Under the pieces are notes generated by a model. It did not search any database, was not told the origin of the DNA, and saw only the letters and a program-made list of their open reading frames with translations. The position numbers were made by a program, and so were the translations under genes. Below, one piece after another: positions 1 to 5,399 of a DNA stretch of 6,089 bases. The stretch lies in the NCBI GenBank assembly GCA_900767505.1, contig CAAFZG010000077.1, positions 1 to 6,089 of the forward strand, in the 5' to 3' direction. Source of the DNA: Methanomassiliicoccales archaeon. Lineage in GTDB: Archaea > Thermoplasmatota > Thermoplasmata > Methanomassiliicoccales > Methanomethylophilaceae. The first letter of the stretch is position 1. Each line of letters begins with the position of its first letter.

Positions 1-22
1 CTACACGACGCTCTTCCGATCT
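1..22 (+). other. Illumina TruSeq adapter remnant (not genomic)
   Basis: These 22 bases match the 3' end of the Illumina TruSeq universal (read 1 side) adapter, ending in GCTCTTCCGATCT. The match is by recall of the adapter sequence and is exact over its whole length. The genomic insert begins at base 23. The adapter happens to be open in the gyrA reading frame, so a gene caller would add about seven spurious residues to the front of the partial gyrase protein. It also indicates that this is an untrimmed contig end. Confidence 0.97.
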
Positions 23-1002
23 TCCCGAGGGAGCAGGTCGTCATCACGATCTCCGCTGACAACTACATCAAGAGGATCCCGCTGAGCACCTACCGTCAGC
101 AGTCCCGCGGAGGAGTGGGCCTCACGGCCATGCAGACCAAGGAGGAGGACCACGTCGCATCGATGTTCGTCACGTCATCCCATGACTATGTGATGTTCAT
201 AACGAACCACGGCCGTCTGCATTGGCTGAAGGGATACAGGATCCCCGAGGGCAGCAGGCAGTCCAAAGGAAAGCCGATCGTCAACCTGTTGGCCGATCTG
301 GAGGAAGGCGAGAAGGTCGTCAACACGATCTGCGCATCCGGATTCCCCGAGGACAGGTATCTCGTGTTCTGCACCAGGAACGGTCTGTTCAAGAAGACCA
401 GTCTGAGTTCGTACGGCAACGTCCGGGCGAAGGGAATCAAGGCCATCAAGCTCGATGACGGCGATATCCTGATCGAGACCGCCATAACCGACGGTTCCGA
501 CAACATCATCATCGCCTCCGCACACGGACAGGCAGTGAGGTTCGAGGAATCCGACGCCCGTCCCACCGGAAGGGACACCATGGGTGTGAAGGGAATGACC
601 CTCAACCCCGGCGACAGCGTGGTCTCCATGGCCATCGTCAAGCCCGGCGACCGCCTGCTGACCGTTTCCGAGAACGGATACGGGAAGATCTCCGATGTGG
701 ACGACTACCGTATGACCCGCCGCGGCGGCAAGGGTGTGATCACCATCAAGACCGACGAGCGCAACGGCAACGTGATATGCGTCCGCAAGGTCAACAACGG
801 CGATCAGCTGATGCTCACGTCCAGCTCCGGAAAGATCATCCGTATCGACACGGACGAGATCCGCGAGACCGGGCGCAATGCCAAGGGTGTCAGGATAATG
901 GACATGAGGAACGGCGACAAGATCGTGGCCGTGGAACCCATCATGACCGAGGAGCAGGAGGAGGAAATCGAGGAGTCCGCTCCAGAAGTCCCCTCAGAAT
1001 GA
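23..1002 (+). CDS. gyrA: DNA gyrase subunit A, C-terminal part (5' partial)
   Basis: This is the C-terminal DNA-wrapping domain of gyrase A, the subunit that with GyrB introduces negative supercoils using ATP. Only the beta-pinwheel is present; the catalytic tyrosine and breakage-reunion domain lie beyond the contig end. The first full codon after the adapter is 25-27, and the first blade reads NYIKRIPLSTYRQQSRGGVG. Related blade repeats follow, ending in RQSKGKPI, VRAKGIKAI, TGRDTMGVKGM, RRGGKGVITI and TGRNAKGVRIM, giving six blades as in bacterial GyrA. The first-blade GyrA box (QQSRGGVG, bases 97-120) departs from the usual QRRGGKG, while blade five carries a near-canonical RRGGKG (718-735). 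The tail is short and acidic (EEQEEEIEESAPE). A GTG at 115 is internal, not a start. Archaeal gyrase genes are generally considered bacterial in origin. Confidence 0.93.
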
Positions 1003-1006
1003 CGAA

Positions 1007-1035
1007 GGCGGGGCCGGAGCAGATCCGGTCCCGTC
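1007..1035 (+). terminator. Hairpin after gyrA, probable terminator
   Basis: Bases 1007-1018 pair with 1024-1035 in a 12-bp stem with two G-U pairs, closed by the five-base loop GCAGA. It starts five bases after the gyrA stop and is followed by a modestly T-containing stretch (GTAATCTTT). That placement fits termination of the gyrA transcript just before the tRNA promoter. The role is inferred, since many archaea terminate at T-tracts without a hairpin. Confidence 0.6.
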
Positions 1036-1041
1036 GTAATC

Positions 1042-1050
1042 TTTATAATA
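1042..1050 (+). promoter_or_regulatory. Archaeal TATA box of tRNA-Phe
   Basis: TTTATAATA at 1042-1050 is a good archaeal box A. Its centre lies about 29 bases before the tRNA 5' end, as expected if transcription begins a few bases upstream of the mature tRNA. Confidence 0.7.
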
Positions 1051-1074
1051 AACGTGTCTATAAGGGGAAATTAC

Positions 1075-1150
1075 GCCGTGGTAACTCAGTTGGGAGAGTG
1101 CAAGACTGAAGATCTTGAAGTCGCTGGTTCGAGCCCGGCTCACGGCACCA
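1075..1150 (+). tRNA. tRNA-Phe (anticodon GAA), CCA encoded
   Basis: A complete cloverleaf can be drawn by hand. The acceptor stem pairs 1075-1081 with 1140-1146 (one G-U at the base). The D stem is ACTC/GAGT (1084-1087 with 1096-1099). The anticodon stem CAAGA/TCTTG (1101-1105 with 1113-1117) holds the loop CTGAAGA with anticodon GAA at 1108-1110, which reads UUC and UUU as phenylalanine. The T stem pairs 1123-1127 with 1135-1139 (one G-U) around TTCGAGC. The discriminator is A1147 and the 3' CCA (1148-1150) is genomically encoded. There is no intron and the variable loop is five bases. No integrase or duplicated tRNA end is present, so it is not visibly used as an integration site. Confidence 0.96.
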
Positions 1151-1183
1151 TACCTTCTCCTATAACATTCCGAGGGATCTCTG

Positions 1184-1345
1184 ATGGAGCCCGATCGTAT
1201 ATTCATCGACATAAAGACCTGTGACCTCACGCTCTCACAGGTCATATCGGAGATCGCGAGGCTTCAGGACGAGAATCCCGATTATGAGATCTTCATGGAC
1301 GGGGACGCATACGCGATCGTCGGGCATCCACGTGCTAAAAGGTGA
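1184..1345 (+). CDS. Small unrecognised protein, 53 aa
   Basis: This short reading frame begins MEPDRIFIDIK and ends VGHPRAKR. I cannot name its family with confidence. It reads like a compact beta-alpha-beta fold: strand RIFIDIK (residues 5-11), helix LTLSQVISEIARLQ (about 15-28), then strands around YEIFMDGDAYAIVG (34-47). There is no signal peptide or membrane segment. Three things support a real gene: a Shine-Dalgarno-like GAGGGATC at 1172-1179 (about 4 nt before the ATG), codon use like its neighbours with C or G in most third positions, and a stop codon lying inside the ribosome-binding site of the next gene, six bases away. That packing suggests co-transcription and translational coupling with the DUF531 gene. 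A 9-bp inverted repeat lies inside the coding sequence. I have a vague impression of similar short proteins in methanogens, but this is unverified. Confidence 0.72.
   Translation: MEPDRIFIDIKTCDLTLSQVISEIARLQDENPDYEIFMDGDAYAIVGHPRAKR
1216..1243 (+). repeat. Perfect 9-bp inverted repeat inside the small gene
   Basis: GACCTGTGA (1216-1224) and its exact reverse complement TCACAGGTC (1235-1243) are separated by ten bases. The RNA could form a stem-loop about 30 bases after the start codon. A repeat of this size is expected by chance at roughly one per several kilobases, so a function is not established. Confidence 0.5.
1341..1345 (+). promoter_or_regulatory. Ribosome binding site of the DUF531 gene overlapping the upstream stop
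   Basis: GGTGA at 1341-1345 matches the anti-Shine-Dalgarno complement and sits six bases before the ATG at 1352. The same bases contain the TGA stop (1343-1345) of the 53-codon gene, so ribosomes finishing that gene end directly on the next initiation site. Confidence 0.65.
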
Positions 1346-1351
1346 GAACAC

Positions 1352-1894
1352 ATGGGACGCGGCAGGATCACGATAGGACTCTACAACTCTTACGATCAGA
1401 ACTTCAGGGAGCCCCACAGGCGCACCATCGCCCGCGCAGGGGATCTGGCCAGGGCATTCGACATGAACCTGGCACTTTTCGGATTCCCCATCCCCGAGGA
1501 GACCCGCACCCCCGTTGAGGTCGCCGAGTGGATAGCCGGCACCACGAGCATCGGGGCCCACGGAGGGTACTTCAGGGACCTGGCCGAGAAGGGCCGCTTC
1601 ATGAAGTTCCCGTACCCCGACAAGGGATTCCCCCCGCAGCTCGGAGAGCCCATCCTGACCACCAGCAAACCGGATCAGTCCAAGGCCATCGACCTCGATG
1701 CGCTCATGGAGATGGTCGACAGGGGTCAGAGCGTCCTTCTTGTTTTCGGGATCGGACCTCACGGAGTCCCGAAGAAGGTGGCTTCCATCCCGAAATACAA
1801 TCTGGACATAACGCCCGGAGGATTCTCACTCGAGACCTGCACGGCATTGGGTGCAGTATGCGGGGCCGTCTACGCACGTTCCACTCTGCGATAA
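1352..1894 (+). CDS. DUF531-family protein, SPOUT-like fold suspected
   Basis: The 180-residue protein resembles the archaeal DUF531 family, for which I know no established function. It has no signal peptide or membrane helix and is probably cytosolic. The N-terminus (RITIGLYNSYDQNFREPHRR, residues 5-24) looks like a strand followed by a helix. The C-terminus is the most distinctive part: VLLVFGIGPHGVPK (128-141), then LDITPGGFSLETCTALGAV (151-169). This glycine-rich loop followed by a SLETxTAxGA helix resembles the SAM-binding knot of SPOUT RNA methyltransferases (GPxG, then LRxETA). From this I infer a trefoil-knot fold, possibly acting on RNA. The start at 1352 is supported by GGTGA six bases upstream. 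The gene follows the 53-aa gene by six bases and precedes the prolyl isomerase by 31. Family assignment is by recall and the methyltransferase idea is inference. Confidence 0.75.
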   Translation: MGRGRITIGLYNSYDQNFREPHRRTIARAGDLARAFDMNLALFGFPIPEETRTPVEVAEWIAGTTSIGAHGGYFRDLAEKGRFMKFPYPDKGFPPQLGEPILTTSKPDQSKAIDLDALMEMVDRGQSVLLVFGIGPHGVPKKVASIPKYNLDITPGGFSLETCTALGAVCGAVYARSTLR

Positions 1895-1900
1895 TCTAAA
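1891..1900 (+). promoter_or_regulatory. Weak AT-rich element before the prolyl isomerase
   Basis: ATAATCTAAA is the only AT-rich patch in the 31-base gap and overlaps the DUF531 stop. Its centre is about 30 bases before the ATG at 1926, which has no Shine-Dalgarno sequence. It could be a TATA box for a leaderless or short-leader transcript, but the match is poor and co-transcription with the upstream genes is equally possible. Confidence 0.3.
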
Positions 1901-1925
1901 GAACGCCGATGGAATCCCCCACGCC

Positions 1926-2204
1926 ATGGTCAGACAGGCACGCTGTTCACACATCCTGGTCGATACATACCAGGAGGCTTTGGACCTCCAGAGGAGGGTC
2001 AACGCCGGAGAGAATTTCGCGACACTCGCCGCACAGTACTCCAAATGCCCCTCCGGAAGGAGCGGCGGAGATCTCGGCTGGTTCGGTCGCGGTCAGATGG
2101 TCAAGCCCTTCGAGGATGCGGCTTTCTCGTACAACCCCGGAGACATGACTATCGTCCAGACCCAGTTCGGCTGGCATCTCATCTACGTCTACGGGCAGAG
2201 ATGA
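1926..2204 (+). CDS. Parvulin-type peptidyl-prolyl cis-trans isomerase (PpiC-like)
   Basis: This enzyme speeds cis-trans rotation of peptide bonds before proline and helps protein folding. At 92 residues it is a bare parvulin domain, nearly the same length as E. coli PpiC. It begins MVRQARCSHILVDT and contains the family core SKCPSGRSGGDLGWFGRGQM (39-58) and the closing TQFGWHLIYV (79-88). The residues expected in the active site are visible: His9, Cys41, Met58, Phe62, Phe81 and His84. There is no signal peptide or lipobox, so it should be cytosolic, unlike secreted PrsA-type relatives. The frame stays open upstream to an ATG at 1851, but that would overlap the DUF531 gene, and the family domain begins only after 1926. 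No Shine-Dalgarno is seen, which fits a leaderless message. Confidence 0.92.
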   Translation: MVRQARCSHILVDTYQEALDLQRRVNAGENFATLAAQYSKCPSGRSGGDLGWFGRGQMVKPFEDAAFSYNPGDMTIVQTQFGWHLIYVYGQR

Positions 2205-2233
2205 AAAAACGGCGGGGATTCCCTCCCCGCCTT
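2204..2233. terminator. Shared hairpin terminator between convergent genes
   Basis: GGCGGGGA (2211-2218) pairs perfectly with TCCCCGCC (2224-2231) around a five-base loop. On the minus strand the hairpin is followed after one base by six T residues (complement of 2204-2209), giving a classic intrinsic-terminator shape for purM. On the plus strand it is followed only by TTAATCAAT, so termination of the prolyl isomerase transcript is less clear. Confidence 0.7.
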
Positions 2234-2235
2234 AA

Positions 2236-3252
2236 TCAATAATGGTCGTACAGGATGTCCTCTGTTTCCAGGAGGACTCCGTCGCCTTTCTGAACGCGTC
2301 CGACTATCTGGGCGTTCTTGTTCTCGGATACGATCGCCTCGGCATCGTCCGCGGGAGCGATGATGGAGAATCCCATGCTCATGTTGAATGTCTGGTAGAT
2401 CTCCTGTGTCTCGATCTGACCGAGGTCCTTCAGCACATCGAAGATCGGTGCGGGCTTGATAGGGTCGTCGATCACGTACTGGAGCCCCTTCCTCATCCTG
2501 AGGAGGTTCCTGAGTCCTCCGCCTGTTATGTCCACAAGACCGTGGACCTCGTGCTTCGCGGTTATGTCGAGGACCTGTTTCACGTAGATCTCGGTGGGTG
2601 TGAGGAGTTCGAGTCCGATCGTGGACTGGAGCCCGTTGACATTGTCGTTCATGGACACGCCGTTCGCCTCGCAGACCTTCCTGGCGAGTGTCAGTCCGTT
2701 AGAGTGGATACCCGATGATTTCAGACCGATGATGAGGTCTCCCTCGGCACAGGTCTCTCCGGTGATGATCCTGTCCTTCTCAACGTATCCGAGGCAGGTT
2801 CCGGAAAGGTCGACACCGTTGATGATCTCGGGAAGTACGGCGATCTCCCCTCCGACGATCTCCATGTTGGAGAGCTCGGCACCTTTCTCCAGTCCGATAC
2901 CGATCTCCTCGGTGATCTTGGGGTTGGGTTTGTCGATGGCGATGTAGTCCACAAAGGATGTGGGCTCCGCATTCACGCAGATCGTGTCGTTGACGTTCAT
3001 CGCGATGCAGTCTATTCCGATGGTGTCCCATTTGTTGAGTTCCTCGGCGATGAGAAGCTTGGATCCCACTCCGTCGGTGGCCATGGTGATGTATTTGTCA
3101 CCGAAATCGATGAGGCTGGCGAAAAGTCCTGACATGCGCACTGCCTGTCCGATACCGGTCCTCTTGTATCCGACCTTGTCGACCAAGGCTTTGATCGCTT
3201 CTGATTTCTGGTCTATGTTCACTCCGGATTTGGCGTAAGTCCAGCCACTCAT
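2236..3252 (-). CDS. purM: Phosphoribosylformylglycinamidine cyclo-ligase (AIR synthetase)
   Basis: PurM uses ATP to close the imidazole ring, turning FGAM into AIR, the fifth step of de novo purine synthesis. The 338-residue protein is full length (E. coli PurM has about 345). It starts MSGWTYAKSGVNID, a typical PurM opening. Family motifs follow in order: TDGVGSK (59-65), AMNVND (84-89), NAEPTSFVDYIA (94-105), GGEIAVLPE (134-142), SSGIHSNGL (179-187), ITGGGLRNL (242-250) and FNMSMGF (289-295). The NVNDxxxxNAEP form is the archaeal variant. Its TATA-like element starts transcription only a few bases before the ATG, so it probably has its own promoter even though it follows rarA by 45 bases on the same strand. 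No other pur gene is adjacent. It ends at the shared hairpin, convergent with the prolyl isomerase. Confidence 0.96.
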   Translation of the reverse strand: MSGWTYAKSGVNIDQKSEAIKALVDKVGYKRTGIGQAVRMSGLFASLIDFGDKYITMATDGVGSKLLIAEELNKWDTIGIDCIAMNVNDTICVNAEPTSFVDYIAIDKPNPKITEEIGIGLEKGAELSNMEIVGGEIAVLPEIINGVDLSGTCLGYVEKDRIITGETCAEGDLIIGLKSSGIHSNGLTLARKVCEANGVSMNDNVNGLQSTIGLELLTPTEIYVKQVLDITAKHEVHGLVDITGGGLRNLLRMRKGLQYVIDDPIKPAPIFDVLKDLGQIETQEIYQTFNMSMGFSIIAPADDAEAIVSENKNAQIVGRVQKGDGVLLETEDILYDHY

Positions 3253-3280
3253 CTCAATCGATGTTGGGATGTGGTACGTC

Positions 3281-3290
3281 CATATAATCC
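3281..3290 (-). promoter_or_regulatory. TATA box of purM
   Basis: Read on the minus strand this is GGATTATATG, with its core about 33 bases before the purM ATG. Using the usual archaeal spacing of about 26 bases, transcription would start roughly six bases before the ATG, giving a nearly leaderless message. Only a weak TGAG precedes the start codon. Confidence 0.6.
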
Positions 3291-3297
3291 CTATCGG

Positions 3298-4626
3298 TCA
3301 TCGGTCTCTGTATTTCCCGATCCTCTTAAGCCAGAGCCTCATGCCTTTCTCATATCCGTTGTCGGACATTTCGTAGAAACTCCTGCCGACAAGCTCATCC
3401 GGAAGGTATTGCTGGTCCACGTAGTGGTTCTCGAAGTCGTGAGGATACTTGTACGTCAATCCGCGGCCGAGGTCCTTCGCCCCGCTGTAGTGCGCATCCT
3501 TCAGATACGGGGGGATGCCGCCCGTGGGCTCGGTGGCGACGCATTTCATCGCTTTGTCGATGGCAGTGATCGCTGAGTTGCTCTTGGGGGCGGCCGCGAC
3601 GTATGCGGCGGCCTGAGCGAGGATTATCCTGGATTCCGGCATCCCGATACGTTCCGCAGCCTGGGCCGCGGACACCGCGACGGTGAGCGCGTTGGGGTCG
3701 GCGTTGCCGACGTCCTCGGAGGCGCAGATTATGATCCTACGGGATATGAACTCGGGGGACTCTCCGGCATATATCATCCTGGCCAGGTAGTACACAGCGG
3801 CGTCGGGGTCGGATCCGCGCATGCTCTTGATGAACGCGGATACAGTATCGTAGTGGTTGTCGCCCTCGCGGTCGTAGTTCAGGATGCGCTTCTGTATGCA
3901 TTCGGAGGCCACTTCCTCGGTTATGCGGATCCTTCCGTCGGGTCCGGGCATAGTGGTGAGCGCACCGAGCTCGATGGCATTGAGTGCCGCCCTGGCATCG
4001 CCGTTGGCCATGTCGGCCAAGAAAGATACAGCATCGTCATCCGCATCGATGTCCATCTTCCCGAGACCCCTGTCCCTGTCCTCCAGGGCCCTTCTGATCA
4101 GGGATTCCAGGTCCTTCCTGTCCAGCGGCCTGAGTTCGAATATCCTCGATCTCGACACGAGCGCGCGGTTCACTTCGAAGTATGGGTTCTCGGTGGTGGC
4201 ACCGATCAGTGTGATCGTCCCGTCCTCCACAAATGGGAGGAGGTAGTCCTGCTGAGCCTTGTTGAAGCGGTGGATCTCGTCGACAAACAGTATAGTCTTC
4301 CGTTCCTCCATCCCGAGAGCTGCCTTCGCTTTGGACACGGCATCCTCCATGTCCTTCTTCCCGGCGGTGGTGGCATTGATCTGTACGAACCGGGATTTGG
4401 TCGTGTTGGCGATGACCTGTGCGAGTGTGGTCTTCCCTGTTCCCGGGGGGCCGTAGAATATCAGCGACCCAATCCTGTCGGCGCGGATCGCCCTCGACAG
4501 GAGCTTGTCGTCACCGATGATATGCTCCTGACCGACGACCTCGTCCAGTGTGCGGGGGCGCATCCTGCTTGCCAACGGCGCCTCCTTTTCCAGAACGCCT
4601 TTCCGCGTGTACTCGAACAGGTCCAT
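3298..4626 (-). CDS. rarA: Replication-associated recombination protein A (RarA/MgsA/WRNIP1 family AAA+ ATPase)
   Basis: RarA is a clamp-loader-like AAA+ ATPase that acts at stalled replication forks and DNA ends. The 442-residue protein matches the bacterial length (E. coli RarA is about 447). It begins MDLFEYTRKG, and MRPRTLDEVVGQEHIIG (22-38) is the standard N-terminal stretch. Key motifs are Walker A GPPGTGKTT (59-67), Walker B ILFVDEIH (112-119) followed by RFNKAQQD, sensor 1 GATTEN (142-147), the SRSR segment with the likely arginine finger (158-161) and sensor 2 GDARAALN (209-216). From about residue 256 the MgsA_C tetramerisation region follows, with SAFIKSMRGSDPDAAVYYLA (263-282) and SEDVGNADP (303-311). 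All catalytic residues look intact. In archaea replication clamp loading is done by RFC, which this protein is not; RarA is uncommon there, so transfer from bacteria is plausible. It is transcribed divergently from rlmE. GGGGGT lies nine bases before the ATG. Confidence 0.95.
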   Translation of the reverse strand: MDLFEYTRKGVLEKEAPLASRMRPRTLDEVVGQEHIIGDDKLLSRAIRADRIGSLIFYGPPGTGKTTLAQVIANTTKSRFVQINATTAGKKDMEDAVSKAKAALGMEERKTILFVDEIHRFNKAQQDYLLPFVEDGTITLIGATTENPYFEVNRALVSRSRIFELRPLDRKDLESLIRRALEDRDRGLGKMDIDADDDAVSFLADMANGDARAALNAIELGALTTMPGPDGRIRITEEVASECIQKRILNYDREGDNHYDTVSAFIKSMRGSDPDAAVYYLARMIYAGESPEFISRRIIICASEDVGNADPNALTVAVSAAQAAERIGMPESRIILAQAAAYVAAAPKSNSAITAIDKAMKCVATEPTGGIPPYLKDAHYSGAKDLGRGLTYKYPHDFENHYVDQQYLPDELVGRSFYEMSDNGYEKGMRLWLKRIGKYRDR

Positions 4627-4649
4627 GGTACCCGGACCCCCTATGATGG

Positions 4650-4660
4650 ATTAATGCATA
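4650..4660 (-). promoter_or_regulatory. Possible weak TATA element of rarA
   Basis: On the minus strand TATGCATTAAT lies about 24 to 34 bases before the rarA ATG at 4626. Its position suits a leaderless start, but the sequence is an imperfect TATA box. A GGGGGT (4641-4636) nine bases before the ATG could instead act as a ribosome binding site on a leadered transcript. Confidence 0.35.
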
Positions 4661-4682
4661 TCGACCTGTTCCGATGCTACCG

Positions 4683-4690
4683 TTATATAG
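4683..4690 (+). promoter_or_regulatory. TATA box of rlmE, leaderless start
   Basis: TTATATAG is centred about 26 bases before the ATG at 4713, which is the distance expected between an archaeal TATA box and the transcription start. Transcription would therefore begin at or next to the start codon. No Shine-Dalgarno sequence is present. This also excludes the in-frame ATG at 4674, which lies upstream of the TATA box. Confidence 0.7.
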
Positions 4691-4712
4691 CTCGGACGTT
4701 TGTTCGAGCACT

Positions 4713-5399
4713 ATGGCAGATCTCCATGACCGCTGGGTGGCAGAGAGGAGGAACGAGCACTACTACAAGCTCGCCAAGAAGCTGAACTATCGCTCCAGGG
4801 CATCCTTCAAGCTCATTCAGATCGACAACCGCTTCGGGATCTTCAAACCGGGCGATGCGGTCGTGGATCTCGGAGCATGTCCGGGCGGATGGCTGCAGGT
4901 CGCCCAGGAACGCACATGGCCCAACGGAAAGGTCATCGGTGTGGACCTGAGGTACATCAAACCCATGGAAGGCGTGGAGACGATCATCGGCGACATCACC
5001 CATGACAGCACCATGATCGAGCTGATGGACAGATTCGGCGGAAAGGCCGATGTTGTCCTCTCCGATATGGCGCCGAACATCGCAGGTCATTATTCTATGG
5101 ATCACGCACGTTCCATCAACCTGTGCATGTACGCGGTCAATGTCTGCGACCGTATCCTGAAGAAGGAAGGGAAACTCGTGATGAAGGTGTTCATGGGCGA
5201 CATGTTCGATTCGCTCATGACCGAGCTGAAGAAGAGGTTCCAATCCGTGAAGGTGCATTCCCCCGATGCATCAAGGGACACCTCCTCCGAGGTGTACGTC
5301 ATCTGCCAGGGGTACTATGCCAAATCCGGAATCACTCTGAAGAAGCCCGAGGCGGAGGAGAAGAAACCCGAGTTCAAGGCGAAGGGTGTGAACTTCTGA
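4713..5399 (+). CDS. rlmE: Ribosomal RNA 2'-O-methyltransferase, RlmE/FtsJ (RrmJ) family
   Basis: Members of this family transfer a methyl group from SAM to the 2'-hydroxyl of a large-subunit rRNA uridine (U2552 in E. coli) late in ribosome assembly. The 228-residue protein begins MADLHDRWVAERRNEHYYKL. The SAM-binding motif is VDLGACPGGW (51-60). The catalytic K-D-K-E set is visible: Lys33 in SFKL, Asp118 in LSDMAPN, Lys158 in VMKVF and Glu193 in SSEVY. The core spans about residues 8-205, and a short charged tail (KKPEAEEKKPE) follows; no TRAM domain is present. The ATG at 4713 is preferred over 4674 because of the TATA box 26 bases upstream and because the family's N-terminus begins there. 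The stop codon overlaps the next gene's start by one base, so the two are almost certainly co-transcribed. Confidence 0.95.
   Translation: MADLHDRWVAERRNEHYYKLAKKLNYRSRASFKLIQIDNRFGIFKPGDAVVDLGACPGGWLQVAQERTWPNGKVIGVDLRYIKPMEGVETIIGDITHDSTMIELMDRFGGKADVVLSDMAPNIAGHYSMDHARSINLCMYAVNVCDRILKKEGKLVMKVFMGDMFDSLMTELKKRFQSVKVHSPDASRDTSSEVYVICQGYYAKSGITLKKPEAEEKKPEFKAKGVNF

Noticed and set aside
115..1002. GTG at 115 as the start of a complete protein
   Set aside because: The gyrase blade repeat continues upstream without a break to base 25, so 115 is an internal valine codon of a 5'-truncated gene.
1075..1150. tRNA-Phe as an integration site of a mobile element
   Set aside because: No repeat of the tRNA 3' end, integrase or foreign-looking genes follow it.
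1161..1166. TATAAC as a promoter of the 53-codon gene
   Set aside because: At the usual spacing, transcription would start a few bases inside the coding region, so it does not fit; readthrough from the tRNA or another start is as likely.
1235..1762. 175-codon minus-strand frame over the DUF531 gene
   Set aside because: It overlaps two plus-strand genes with ribosome binding sites and has none of its own that I can see.
1851..1925. Upstream ATG extension of the prolyl isomerase
   Set aside because: It would overlap the DUF531 gene, and the parvulin domain starts right after the ATG at 1926.
2242..2718. 158-codon open frame opposite purM
   Set aside because: It lies wholly over a well-supported purM and has no recognisable motif.
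4674..4712. Upstream ATG extension of RlmE
   Set aside because: It lies before the TATA box and adds residues that do not look like the family N-terminus.
3853..4785. 310-codon open frame on the plus strand opposite rarA
   Set aside because: It is a shadow of GC-rich rarA codons, has no recognisable domain and crosses the divergent promoter and the rlmE start.
5123..5398. Long N-terminal extension of the FAH-family protein
   Set aside because: This is an out-of-frame shadow of rlmE; the family sequence begins at the ATG at 5399.
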